From contig JAUIGE010000034.1 of NCBI GenBank assembly GCA_030430205.1, forward strand, positions 1 to 64,000: a DNA stretch of 64,000 bases, written 5' to 3'. A program made the translations under genes and the position numbers. Under the pieces are notes generated by a model, which was not told the origin of the DNA, did not search any database, and saw only the letters and a list, made by a program, of their open reading frames with translations. This stretch comes from Bacteroidia bacterium (GTDB lineage Bacteria > Bacteroidota > Bacteroidia > J057). Every line of letters begins with the position of its first letter. The first letter of the stretch is position 1. Below are positions 25,547 to 37,500 of this stretch, in pieces.

Positions 25547-26416
25547 TTAGTTCTCCAGAATCAGCTTTTCAATCCGCTTGTTATCTGATGCGTTCTGCAC
25601 ATGTTTGGAATTTTCCAGGAGCAGGCTCCCCGCCATGGAAGGGAAAATTTTCTTCGCACGTTTGAGCATTTTTTCTCCCGGAAACATCAGGTCATACTTT
25701 GCACCAATGATAAAGACCGCTTTGCTAATTCGCTCTGCATCAGCTTTTTTGATGGTCGGCAGAGGGGAAAAGTCCATTGTGAAATGCTGGAATACCAAAG
25801 GCAGGAACTCAATGGCAAAAGGATCTTTTTCTGTAAAGATTGCATTCAGGAAAGTGTCTCTGTCTTCTGCCTTTTGTGTTTTTCGAAAGCGTTTCATGGG
25901 TTTGAATACTTTGCTGAAAAGCTTCAGGGGATTGCCATTAACGATGCCGACCGGCACGATCAGAAAAGCTTTTTTCACCCTGCTTTCGTCATATACCAGG
26001 GTTCGCCAGCAGATAAAGCCGCCAAACGAAATGCCCGCAAGGGTGACATCCGTTAGCTTTAATTTCTCCATCAATTCATTCACCCACATTCCGTAGGAAT
26101 GGTCTTTCATGCTCGGGCGCGTCTCGGCGCTGAGGTTGGGCTGAGCGATCACATCTACCGCGTAGATGCGGAAGTGGTCCAAAAGCCCGATCAGGGCTTC
26201 GATGGCGATCGGCGCACAGCCGTTGGAGCCGTGAAAAAGCAGCATAGGCGGCTTGCCTGCCGTGCCGGTGAGGATGATATTCGTCTCTCCGAAACTTGTC
26301 TGCACTTTTTCAAAAGTGTAAGCGATGTTCAATTCTGCCAGCTTTTTATGATAAAGCGCATGGATTTCGGCTTTGGCTTCAGCGGAGCTGTAGAGGGATT
26401 TCTTTGCCTTTTGCAT
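25547..26416 (-). CDS. Alpha/beta hydrolase, TetR-controlled
   Basis: 289 residues, no signal peptide. The oxyanion region is MLLFHGSNGCAP, the nucleophile elbow GISFGGF, the acid in IIGAKYDLMFPG and the His in ENSKHVQNAS, giving a complete Ser-Asp-His order. It resembles the haloperoxidase/carboxylesterase-like branch. It is divergent from a TetR regulator; the 88-bp gap contains a palindromic operator that overlaps its probable -7 box. A role in detoxification or lipid/ester turnover is plausible; the substrate is unknown. Confidence 0.9.
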   Translation of the reverse strand: MQKAKKSLYSSAEAKAEIHALYHKKLAELNIAYTFEKVQTSFGETNIILTGTAGKPPMLLFHGSNGCAPIAIEALIGLLDHFRIYAVDVIAQPNLSAETRPSMKDHSYGMWVNELMEKLKLTDVTLAGISFGGFICWRTLVYDESRVKKAFLIVPVGIVNGNPLKLFSKVFKPMKRFRKTQKAEDRDTFLNAIFTEKDPFAIEFLPLVFQHFTMDFSPLPTIKKADAERISKAVFIIGAKYDLMFPGEKMLKRAKKIFPSMAGSLLLENSKHVQNASDNKRIEKLILEN

Positions 26417-26437
26417 GAGAATTTTCTGGGGTTTATA

Positions 26438-26488
26438 TTTTAGGACAAATTTACTAAATTTGTTTTGAATTAGGACGAGTTTACTAAA
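26438..26488. promoter_or_regulatory. Divergent promoter with TetR-type operator
   Basis: A perfect palindrome, ACAAATTTA-C-TAAATTTGT (26443-26461), contains TAAATTTG on both strands, each a match to the Bacteroidota -7 consensus TAnnTTTG. The longer site TTAGGACAAATTTACTAAA (26438-26456) recurs as TTAGGACGAGTTTACTAAA (26470-26488), 32 bp downstream, about three helical turns. A repressor bound here would block both the hydrolase and tetR promoters. Confidence 0.75.
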
Positions 26489-26504
26489 AAAATGTTTTCC
26501 CTAT

Positions 26505-27122
26505 ATGTCAAAAACCAGAGAAAAAATATTGCAGGCAAGCCTCAAGCTATTCAATCAACAGGGGTTGGCCCAGGTTACGATTCGTCAGATAGCCATGGAG
26601 ATAGGCATGAGTTCGGGTAATTTGAACTATCATTTTAGGAAAAAAGAAGAGATCATAGAGGCGTTGTACTTCGAAATGGTGGCGGTTTTTGATGAAAGAG
26701 TGGATCGGCTGGATGAAGCGGTTTTTAGCTTGCCCTATGTCCATAGCGAAATGAAAAAAAGCATGCAGAGGATGGTCGCTTATCAATTCATCTGGATTGA
26801 TTTGTATCATTTGCTGCGTGGATTTCCTCGCATCCAGGCACACTTTCTGGAGGTCTGGCATAAACGCAAAGCGGGAAGTCTGCTTTTGTATCATAAGCTG
26901 GCACAGGATGGCATCATGCGCCCGGAGAAATTCCCAGGCGAGTACGAGCAGCTTGCCATCCGCATGATCAACCTCAGCGATAGCTGGCTGAATGCGACGG
27001 TCTTGTACGGTAAAAAGGTAACGAAAGCGGTTTTGGAGGAAAATTTGAAACTTTTGTTTGGATTGCTCTTTCCGTATTTGACGGAAAGTGGCGAAGCGGT
27101 TTATCAAAAAATATTTTTGTAG
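26505..27122 (+). CDS. TetR-family transcriptional regulator
   Basis: 205 residues. The N-terminal helix-turn-helix is TREKILQASLKLFNQQGLAQVTIRQIAMEIGMSSGNLNYHFRKKEEI, with the expected Y-H-F at the recognition-helix end. The C-terminal ligand/dimer domain is all-helical (FIWIDLYHLLRGFPRIQAHF...). It is divergent from the hydrolase at 25547, and the shared palindromic operator lies 44-62 bp before its start. It probably represses both genes and responds to a ligand that the hydrolase acts on. Confidence 0.93.
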   Translation: MSKTREKILQASLKLFNQQGLAQVTIRQIAMEIGMSSGNLNYHFRKKEEIIEALYFEMVAVFDERVDRLDEAVFSLPYVHSEMKKSMQRMVAYQFIWIDLYHLLRGFPRIQAHFLEVWHKRKAGSLLLYHKLAQDGIMRPEKFPGEYEQLAIRMINLSDSWLNATVLYGKKVTKAVLEENLKLLFGLLFPYLTESGEAVYQKIFL

Positions 27123-27129
27123 CGGGAGA

Positions 27130-27169
27130 CCCCGGATCGCCTTTCCGTTGCACTCCAAGGCGTCCGGGG
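27130..27169. terminator. Hairpin downstream of tetR (REP-like)
   Basis: CCCCGGATCGCCTT (27130-27143) pairs with AAGGCGTCCGGGG (27157-27169), starting 8 nt after the TetR stop. There is no T-tract. A second inverted repeat, ATCCCGGAAAAATG / CATTTTATCCGGGAT, lies at about 27252-27294. The pair looks like a REP-type repeat that may also end transcription. Confidence 0.55.
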
Positions 27170-27347
27170 TGACGGCATGGCCGTGGGCGTAGGACGGGTT
27201 TCGGCAAGCTTTTGCTTGCCTTAGTCCACTACTCCAACGCCAAAGGCGTCATCCCGGAAAAATGACAAGGCTTTGCGAAGGCATTTTATCCGGGATCCCC
27301 TGGAAAAAAGCGCGATGCGCTTTTACATTGTAACCCACAAACCAAAA

Positions 27348-28015
27348 TCACCGAAGCACTTCAATCCGAAAAAAAGCGCTGCGCGCTCCCGTCTGAATAT
27401 CCAGCAGGTATATACCTGACACCAGTGATCCCAACTGCAATTCATGGATTTCTCCAGCACCCCAAGTCGCCTTTTTTTCAAACAAAAGCGCTCTCCCCAA
27501 CATATCCAAAACGCGGATTTCAACGCCTTGTAAGGATATATCCTGATTTTTGACAAACAGTTGGCCATCCGTTGGATTAGGGTAAATCTGGATATTTGCC
27601 TGAAGAAGCGGATCAATAGTCATGCTTATACCCATGACACTATCGCAATAAGTATTGGTACATCCCACAGAATTAGTTACGGTCAAACACACCCAGTGAG
27701 ACCTTGCATTTAAGGCGTGGACCGGAGATTTTATGCTATCGGTAAAACCATCCCCGAAATCCCAAAACCAGGATACAGCTCCTATAGAGCGGTCTTTGAA
27801 CTCAATATCGGGTCGCCATTCCAGCGGGCTGTATTGAAGGGATACATGCCCAGCATCAGCTTGTTGGGGACACTGGCATTGTAAGAAGAAGGAATATAGA
27901 GTGAATAATCCTTAGAAGGGTCTGTCTGAAAGGCAAAGCTGCTGTTGATGCGCGTCTGGGCAAATGTGGATACGCTTAGCAGCAGGACAAAGAGGAGTAA
28001 GTAGATGTGTTTCAT
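27348..28015 (-). pseudogene. Secreted esterase-PKD-T9SS gene with internal deletion and frameshift
   Basis: The 5' part from the ATG at 28015 encodes a signal peptide (MKHIYLLLFVLLLSVSTFAQ) and the start of an esterase/PHB-depolymerase-like domain (FQTDPSKDYSLYIPSSYN, KLMLGMYPFNTARWNGD). Near 27808 the homology jumps to another frame, which reads PDIEFKDRSIGAVSWFWDFGDGF, a PKD domain. A T9SS type A sorting domain follows (IQIYPNPTDGQLFVKNQD, GVEIRVLDMLGRALLF, SGIYLLDIQTG) and ends at 27348. The catalytic core is missing and the frames do not join. The two parts kept are the export signal and the sorting tail. Confidence 0.75.
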
Positions 28016-28513
28016 TGGATGGGTTATTTGGCAGATGATAGTTTTTCCAAATAACGAGGATTTTGGGCAAAGGCGTAGCGGCTTGGCGACAAAGGGGGGA
28101 TATTTTCCCAAACCAAAATCCTCCATTTCCCCTTCAAGCTGTAAGATCAAAGAAATTCCCCATTTCAGTGCAAGCTCCCATTCAGCTACTTCAGCCACCT
28201 GAACATCATTCTGGCATGAAATATTCTGACAAGTAAACCGATACGTATTAATACTGATGTTCAGTAGCTTGATGAGATCAACAGATCTCTCATCCCCCAT
28301 CCTCACATCTGCTAATCTGCTAATCCGCAAATCTACCAATCCACCTTGACCCTGTAAGAAAATTCTTACAATCCACCCGCTGCGATTGCAGCATTACCCT
28401 AATTTTGAATCAACACTTTCTTTCCGACCTTCCAAACAACACTTTCTGCTCTTGTAAGTAATTCCGGCTGAAATCATCAGGCTTGCTCTCTGTACCCTTA
28501 TTCTATCTGTATC
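28016..28513. other. Gene-free upstream region of giant adhesin gene
   Basis: It holds the leader of the minus-strand pseudogene, a perfect short palindrome TGTAAGAAAATTCTTACA (28353-28370), and TAATTTTG (28400-28407), a match to the -7 consensus about 107 bp before the ATG at 28514. No good TTTG -33 element is seen at the usual distance. The minus frame stays open for ~108 codons upstream of 28015 but has no recognisable content. Confidence 0.45.
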
Positions 28514-31500
28514 ATGATGCTGTGGCTATCCCTTAGCGCCGCTGCCCGTTACATCCTGTTGTCTTTTCGCATGAGCCTCCTGCTGGTGGCTTTGATGTTG
28601 GGCACCTATGCGGCAAACGCACAAATCGTTTCCAATTTTTCGGCAAATAATACCTCTGGCTGTAGTCCTCTGACAGTCCAGTTTATCAATCAATCCAGCG
28701 GACCGATCTCCAGTTATTACTGGAATTTTGGGAATGGAAATACTTCCAATCAACCCAATCCAGGGGTGATCTATGTCAATCCCGGCACCTATACGGTGCG
28801 CTTGCGGGTGACAGATGGCCTGTCTTCGGATACACTGATCCGCACAGCTTATATCACCGTTTTTGCTGAACCTACAGCTAATTTTACAGGCTCCCCGACG
28901 CTGGGATGCACGCCCCAATTCACCAATTTTCAGGATATGTCCACGACAGGCAGCGCGCCTATTTCCAGTTTTTCCTGGGACTTCGGGGATGGCTCGCTCG
29001 GAAGTGGCGCTTTGCCGCCGCATCTTTACAGCAGTAGCGGCTCCTTTGATGTGACTCTGGTGGTGACAGACACCAATGGGTGTACAGACAATATCCGGAA
29101 GGATAATTTTGTCACCCTCACAGACAGTCCTACTGTCAATATGAACATCACAGCGCTCAATAGCTGCCAGCTCCCGATCAACTATTCTTTTGTTTCCCCC
29201 AATCCCTTGCAGGGACATAGCTATGTTTGGGAGTTTGGGGATGGTACCACCGCCTCCGGTCCCAATGCACAGCACAGCTATACCGTCAATGGACAATATA
29301 CCGCCAAACTGACGGTTACGGGAGGAAATGGCTGTACCAGTGTGCTCACACAAACGCTTTTTATCAACCCTTCTCCTCCCACTGCCAACTTCAATACCTT
29401 AGGGAATGAATTCTGCTGGGGGGTACCCATCCAATTTGCCAATACTTCCAGCAATGCTGTCAGCTATACCTGGTATTTTGGAGATGGAACGAGCAGCACA
29501 GCTGTTTTTCCTACCCATACCTACGCCTTGCCGGGGATATACTCCGTCACACTGATTGCCCGCGATGGCATATGCAGTGACACCCTCATCCGTAACAACT
29601 ATCTTACTATCAAACCCGCACCCAATGCAGCCTTTACCTCCCAAGGGAGGTTGGGTTGCGGGCTGCCTTTGGTGGTTGATTTTCAGGCCGATACGACCTA
29701 TGCTACCAGCTTCCTCTGGAATTTTGGTGATACCTCTTTTGCTACCGTGCCCAACCCTACGCATGTCTACCAATACGAGGGATTCTTTGATGTGACCCTG
29801 GTGGTGCAAAGTGCTGATGGCTGCCGCGATTCGGTGACTTTTCCGAATTATACCCAGGTCATCCCGCCTACGGCGGATTTTATCGCTGACACGCTCAGAG
29901 GCTGCGCGCCCCTTGTCGTGGACTTCCTCGACCTCAGCGTCTCGACAGCAGATCCTATCGTAAACTGGATTTGGGATTTTGGAGATGGAGGCACCTATTG
30001 GGGGCGAAATGCTACCCACATGTACACAAACGCAGGTTTGTATGATGTGCGCCTGGTGGTCGTCACCCAGTCAGGTTGCCGGGATACTGTGATTTACAAA
30101 GACCTGATCGGGGTAGGAAATGTGCCCAATGTGAGTTTTGGGGCGAATGTGTTTGGTGGTAGCGGTGTGGTTGGCGGCGGTGCGCCGCTGGTGATATGCC
30201 CTTCGGATTCGGTCTTTTTTACCAACCAGACAGGAGCAGGAACAGCATGGCTTTGGGATTTTGGAAATGGGAATGTTTCCAGTTATCAGAATCCGAGCTA
30301 TTTGTTTACAGATACAGGCAGCTTTGATATTTCCTTAACGGTGGATCACTATGGCTGTCAGGCCACTTTTGGCTGGCCGGGGGGGATATCTGTGGTAGGG
30401 CCTTTGGCAGATTTTAATGTCTTTCCGGATTTGGGTTGCGGGCTGCCTTTTAGCACTCAATTTACAGATCAGTCGGTGGGTGCACATCACTGGCAGTGGA
30501 GTTTCGGAGACGGAACCACCGATACCATCCCGAGCCCTTCCCATACCTACAATGCCCCAGGCAGTTTTGTGGTATCTCTGACGGTCTTGAATGACAATAC
30601 CCATTGTGACCATACATGGCGTGATACCGTACATGTGCAACCCATGTCCGCTGCTTTTACAGCCAGCATTTCGGGCAGTTGTAACGGTGCGACCGCTACT
30701 TTTACCAATATTTCTACCAATGCTACCGACTTTTGGTGGGATTTTGGTGATGGCGCAAATAGCAACCAGGCCAATCCCACGCATGTGTACCAAAATCCGG
30801 GAACCTATTCGGTCAGCCTGATTGCCAGAAATGCAGCGGGTTGTGCCGATACCATGCTCCAGCCCAGCATCGTAACGGTCAATGGCCCGGTGGTGGATTT
30901 TGTCGGAGATGTTACCCTGGGTTGTGTGCCGCTTTCGGTGAATTTTACCGACCTGTCAAGCAGTTCTGCTCCCATCACCAACTGGTTGTGGGAATATGGT
31001 ACGGGAGGCACTTCCTCTTCTCAAAACCCCTCCAAGGTATTCACCAACAAAGGATTATCCTTTGTCAGGCTGACGGTAACGGATGCCAATGGCTGTTCAG
31101 CAGTTTTGACAAAACCCGCTTACATCAATGCAACCCAGCCCAATTCGGGTTTTTATGCACCGACCACTACGGGCTGCGCCAATCAGCCTATTTCGCTGAT
31201 CAACCTATCGGGGAGTGGTAATTTGACTTACCTCTGGCAGTTTGGCGACGGAGATACTTCTACCGTAAAAAATCCTATTCATACCTATGCCTCCAATGGC
31301 AACTATACCGTGACCCTGACTACCTATGATCAAAACGGTTGTGCCAACACCTTTGCCCGCCCCAACTACATCAAACTCACCGGCCCTGCCGTCAATTTTT
31401 TTGCTTCGCCCACCCAAAAAGCCTGCCCGCCCCTGACGGTCAATTTTCAGGATCTGTCCAGCAATGATGCCATCAGCTGGTATTGGGATTTTGGGGATGG

Positions 31501-34500
31501 AACACATTCGGTTTTGGCGAATCCTTCCAAGATTTACACTTTTCCCGGAATGTATACCGTCAGGCTGGCTGTGATGAATGCCGCAGGCTGCACAGACACC
31601 CTGACCATGCCAGACCTGATAGACATATCCGGCCCTTCGGGCACCTTCAATTTCTTCCCCAAATCGGGCTGTAGCCCGCTGGATGTCACCTTTATCGCCG
31701 ATGCGCCTACGGCCATCAACTGGACCTGGGACTTCGGGGATGGCAGCCTCGGGGCTGGAGATACGGTGACCCATACTTTTTATGATGATACCGTAGCTAC
31801 ACCGGTTTTGGTGGTGGAAGACCTGGCAGGTTGTGTCGTGGCGATCACGGTAGATGATAGCGTGAATGTCACGGCAGGGCCGGACGCTGGTTTCCGGACA
31901 AATCGTCCGGCTGTCTGCCTGGGGCAAAGCATACAATTTTTTGATACTTCCTATTCAGAAGTACCGCTGATCGCGCATTTTTGGGACTTTGGCGATGGCA
32001 ATACTTCTACTTTGCCCAATCCTACCCATACCTATGCAGCCGCAGGCTCCTATCCCATCAAGCTCAAAGTGGTCAATGTAAACGGCTGTAGTGACAGCCT
32101 GATCAGCTCGCTCCCCCTGGTGGTGAGTCCACCACCGACGGCTCAATTTCTCCTCCAGCCGCCCGGCGGCTGTGTGCCCTTCAGCCTCACGCTGAGCGAT
32201 AGCTCCATCACGACCTTTCCCATTGTACAATGGAACTGGAAGTTTGGCGATGGCACCACCGCCAGCAATGTGCCCTTTGTAGGGCATACCTACAGCACCC
32301 CCGGCAGCTACCAGCTGCAACTCAAGGTAAGAGATGCCCAGGGCTGTGTCGACAGCACCCAGAGGACGCTGGACGTCTCCTTTGGGCCTACGCCCAATTT
32401 CACTGCCAACAGCCTCACAGGCTGTGCGCCCAAACTCATTCAGTTTACTGACCTGAGTGCTTCCAATCAGCCCATTGCGGGCTGGTTCTGGGACTTTGGG
32501 GATGGAACGACTTCCACTTTGCGCAGCCCGCAATATAGCTACACCGCCAACGGAACCTATACCGTCAGCCTGACTGTAACAGATATAAACGGTTGTGCCA
32601 AAACCGAAACCAAGCCTCAATACATTCAGCTACAGAATCCGATCGCAGACTTTATATCAGACACAACAGGAGGATGTCCACCCTTTCCGGTGACTTTCAC
32701 CCATACCTCCAATTCAAACAGCCCTATTGCTTCATTCTTTTGGGATTTTGGGGATGGAACGACTTCTTCACAGGAGAATCCATCGCATACCTACTCCTAT
32801 GCAGACACTTTTGCTGTTAGACTCATCATTGTGAATGGTCAGGGATGTCGTGATACAGTGGCCTATCCACAAGCCATCGTTGCTTATGCAAAGCCGATAG
32901 CGAATTTTTCCCTTTCGGATAATTCGCTTTGCCTGCCTGAAGGCCTGACGGTAAACAATACCAGCATGCCCGGTTCTTCGCCTATTGCTTCCTTCGCGTA
33001 TAATTTTGGCAATGGAACCACCTCCAGCAACCCGATGGCTTCGGCCCAGTACACGACTCCCGGCCTTTTTAACATCAAACTGAAAGTGACGGATTTTTAC
33101 GGATGTAAAGATTCGGTGACCAAGCAGATCGTAGCCCAGAATGGGCCTGTGGCTAATTTCAGGGCCAATGACAGCCTGGGTTGTGGGGCACAAAGTTTTA
33201 CTTTTTACGACCTGAGTGGAGGCAGCCAGGCCACTTCCTGGTTGTGGAGTTTTGGGGATGGAACGACTTCCAGTCAGGCACAACCCACACATCCTTATAC
33301 TGCCTCCGGCAATTTTGATGTGAAATTAAAAATCACCGACGCCAATGGCTGTTCCGATAGCTTGCGCAAGCCCAACTACATCCAATTGGATGGGCCACAG
33401 GCTGCTTTTTCCGTTAACCAAACGGCTTCCTGCGCCAGCGCTACTTTGGCTTTTACCGATAATTCCTATGCAGATACCACCCTGACGAGCTGGGCATGGA
33501 CATTTGGTGACGGGCAGACCGCTACGGGCCAAAATGTTTCCCATACCTACAGCAGCGGAGGTGTTTATGCCGTCAAACTCACCATCACCAATGTGATCGG
33601 CTGTAGCAGTACTTTTATAGATACCATTCAGGCGAATACTTCTTCGCCCGTTGCTTATTTCGGCTTGCCGGATACCCTCTGCGCACCTGTGGTGCTGAAT
33701 CTGCGCGACAGCTCGCGGATAGGAGGCGCGCCCATCGTCATTTGGGATTGGGACCTCGACAACGGCAATACCGCTAATACACCCAATCCGGTGGTGAATT
33801 TCTTCACCCAGGGCAACTATTCTCTGCGTTTGCAAATCATAGACAACAATGGCTGTACCGATAGTTTGCGGAGAAATATCGTGGTGAAAACGCCACCCAC
33901 CGCCAATTTCGCCACCAGCGACACCAACGGCTGCGCGCTGAATGCCATCAGTTTTACGGATTTCTCCGCAGGGAGCGCCCCCATCAGGAGTTGGCTTTGG
34001 AATTTTGGAAATGGTGATACCAGCCATCAGCAAAATCCAGCCTATAGCTATTCGCAGGGCGGGAGCTATGATGTGAGGCTTACAGTGAAGGATGAAAATG
34101 GCTGTTCGGGAACCATCCTGCGAAAGGATTTGCTGAGCATGCAGGCGCCTTTGGCGGATTTTACGCTGGATGATGATGAAGGATGCAAAGGCCTGACGAT
34201 TCATTTCAACGATCTCAGCCAGACAGATACGACCCTTGTTAGCTGGTTTTGGGAATTTGGCGACAGCCTGACTTCTACGCAGCGCCATCCAAGCCATCGC
34301 TTCAGTGAGCCGGGCACCTATACCGTTCGACTGACCATCATGGACGCCATCGGCTGCGGAGCCATAGCCGAAAAGCGGGATACCATCCGGATTTTTGATG
34401 GCCCAGATGCCAAAATGGGCCTTTCTGATACGGTGGGCTGTCGCCCCCTGATTGTCACTTTCCGTGATAGCTCTAGCAGCAGCACCGGTTTTGGTGGACG

Positions 34501-37500
34501 CATGTGGAAATTTGGATCTATAGGAACGACCTCTTTGCCCAATCCCACCCGCGCTTTTACCAATCCCGGAAACTATCCTATCCGCCTGCTTATCACCGAT
34601 GCCAACGGCTGTCAGGATAGTGTGGTCAAAAATCTGGAAGTTTTTGGCCCGCCGCAGGTGGACTTCTCTGCCAGCGACTCGCAGGCATGTGCCGCCACTT
34701 CGATCCAGTTTCTGGATCAGACACAAAGCCAGGCCAATCTGGTCTACTGGCGCTGGGACCTGGGCGATGGCACAAGCTCCCAGCAGCAATTTCCCCAGCA
34801 CACCTACGCCAGCAATGGCGCATATAATGTGAAGCTATTCGTGAGAGACGAATTTGGCTGCCGGGACAGCCTTACGAAATTTCAATTTGTTCAAATACAG
34901 CCTGCATTGGCCGATTTTACCCTGAATAATGCAAGAGGATGTACGGGGGTAAATGCTATTTTTTCGGACCAGAGTTTTGGAAATGGAGGGGTAACCAACT
35001 GGCTTTGGAACTTTGGTGACGGCACCACTTCTACCCAGGCCAATCCCGGCCATAGCTACAACCAGCCCGGTACTTATACCGTGAGCCTTTCGATTTTGGA
35101 TGCGGCGGGTTGCATAGATTCTGTGCGAAAAGTGGACACCGTCCAGGTCCTTCGCTCCCCTGTAGCGAACTTCGGCCTCTCCGACACAGCGGGCTGTGCG
35201 CCCATGATCGTGCAATTCACAGACATGTCTGTGGGAACCGATGCCGGCATTGCCGGCTGGAACTGGCGCTTTGGCACCGGCTCACCCAATCTGAGCCAAC
35301 ATCCTACGCAGTTTTTTGCGAATGCAGGGCGTTATGGCATCACGCTGACCGCTACCGACAGCAACGGCTGTCCCCATTCGCAGGTCAAATACCTGCGGGT
35401 ATATGACAAACCTCAGGCGGCTTTTGCCGCCAGTGACAGCATCGGCTGCGCCAGCAAAACAGTGAACTTCTACGATCAGTCACAAAGCCAGTCAGGGCTT
35501 CGGAATTGGCGCTGGGATTTTGGCGATGGAGGCAGCTCCACCCAGGCATATCCGCTCTATACCTTTCAAAATAATGGCTATTTCGATGTTAAATTGCTGG
35601 TAGCAGACAGATTTGGCTGTGAAGACAGCCTGGTCAAAAGGCAATACATCCGTCTGCAACCGCCAGTGGCTGATTTTGCCCTTTCTACTACCGCTGGCTG
35701 TACGGGTACAGCTGTCGCATTTACCGACAAAAGTACCTCAGATACGACTTTCAGCACCTACCTCTGGGATTTTGGGGATGGAAATATTTCTACAGCAGCT
35801 AATCCTTCTCATACATATCAAACGCCAGGCGTTTATTCGCTCCGCCTGACGGTAACAGACGCCAAAGGCTGTTCGGATACGGAGGTTTTGCCCAATGCGA
35901 TCAGCATTTCTGCGGGCCCTGTGGTAAATTATCAGCTTTCGGATACTGCCGGCTGTACGCCTCTGTTGGTACAATTTACGGATCAGTCCAGTGCCCTGGC
36001 GGGTATCCGCACCTGGCGGTGGAGCATGGGAAATGGCGGCATCGCCGCCGGCCCCAACCCGATGCGGGTTTACAGCAATCCGGGCCGCTATCAGGTGGTC
36101 CTGACGGTGACTGACAGCATCGGCTGTCAAAGTGCCCTGAGCAGGGAGGTCAATGTCTATGCGCCGCCTGCGGCGGATTTTACGGCTGATGACAGCCTGG
36201 GCTGTGCTGCCAGGCAGATCCATTTCTTTGATCTCTCTGCCAGCCAGTCTGGCCTGACGAGCTGGCAGTGGGACTTTGGCGACGGCAGCAGCTCCACCCA
36301 GCAATTTCCCAATCACATCTACCAGAATAATGGCGATTATGATGTCAAGCTGATCGTAACAGACCGCTTTGGCTGTTCTGATCTCCTGCTCAAGCGGGAA
36401 TACATCCGCCTCGATGCGCCTGATGCCGCTTTTAGCCTCAACCAAAACCAGGGATGTACGGGCCTGAATGTTGCTTTTAGGGACCTGAGCCTCAGCGATA
36501 CAACCATCGTTTCCTGGCATTGGGACTTTGGGGATGGCAGCACTTCGGGCAGAGCCAATCCGACGCATTACTTCGGTAATTCGGGTGTTTACAGCATTTC
36601 CCTCACCGTGGTTGATGCGAAAGGATGCAGTGATACGCACATATTGCCCAATGGCATTTCGATCAGCCGGGGTCCCTCGGTGGACTTTTCGCTATCCGAT
36701 ACCATGGGCTGTGCGCCCATGATCGTGCAGCTGACAGACCTGTCCAGCTCGATCACAGGCATACAAACGCGCAATTGGCGCTTTAGCAATGGCGGCATCG
36801 CCGGGGGAAGTGGCCCCATGCGGGCGTTCAATACGCCCGGAAGCTATCAGGTTTACCTGACGGTGACGGATAGCAGCGGCTGTGTAGACAGCCTGAGCAA
36901 AAACCTGCAGGTTTTTCCGCCGCCCCTGGCAGATTTTGATGCCACGGACACCTCCGGCTGTTCGCCCAAAGTCGTCAACTTCCTTGACCTCTCTTCCAGC
37001 CAGGCAGGCATCACAAGCTGGCATTGGGACTTTGGTACGGGAGATACCTCTATTGCCCAGTTTCCTACCTATGTTTTTTCGCAGAATGGCCAATACCATG
37101 TCACGCTCAGGGTGACCGATCGCTTTGGCTGTGAAGATCAACTTATCAAAAGACAGTTCATCAATTTAAAGCCCCCGATAGCAGATTTTAACCTGAATCA
37201 GGCTCGTGGTTGTCAGGGATTGCCGGTCAGTTTTTCGGACCAAAGTTCTTCTGACACCACGATCCTTGCCTGGTTCTGGGATTTTGGGGACAATGCCACT
37301 TCTACCCAGCGAAATCCTTCGCATATTTATCAAACAGCAGGAACATATACCGTCAGCCTGACGATCACCGATGCGAAAGGCTGTAGTGAAACGGTCTCAA
37401 AAATCGATACGATTGAGGTGTTTGCACCGCCAGTGGCGGCGATAGCTATGTCGGACACGGCAGGCTGTCGCCCCTTGCTGGTGCAATTGGCAGATCAGTC

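Noticed and set aside
33326-34801. 491-residue minus-strand frame inside the giant PKD gene
   Set aside because: Repetitive antisense reading of PKD repeats; similar antisense frames recur every repeat.
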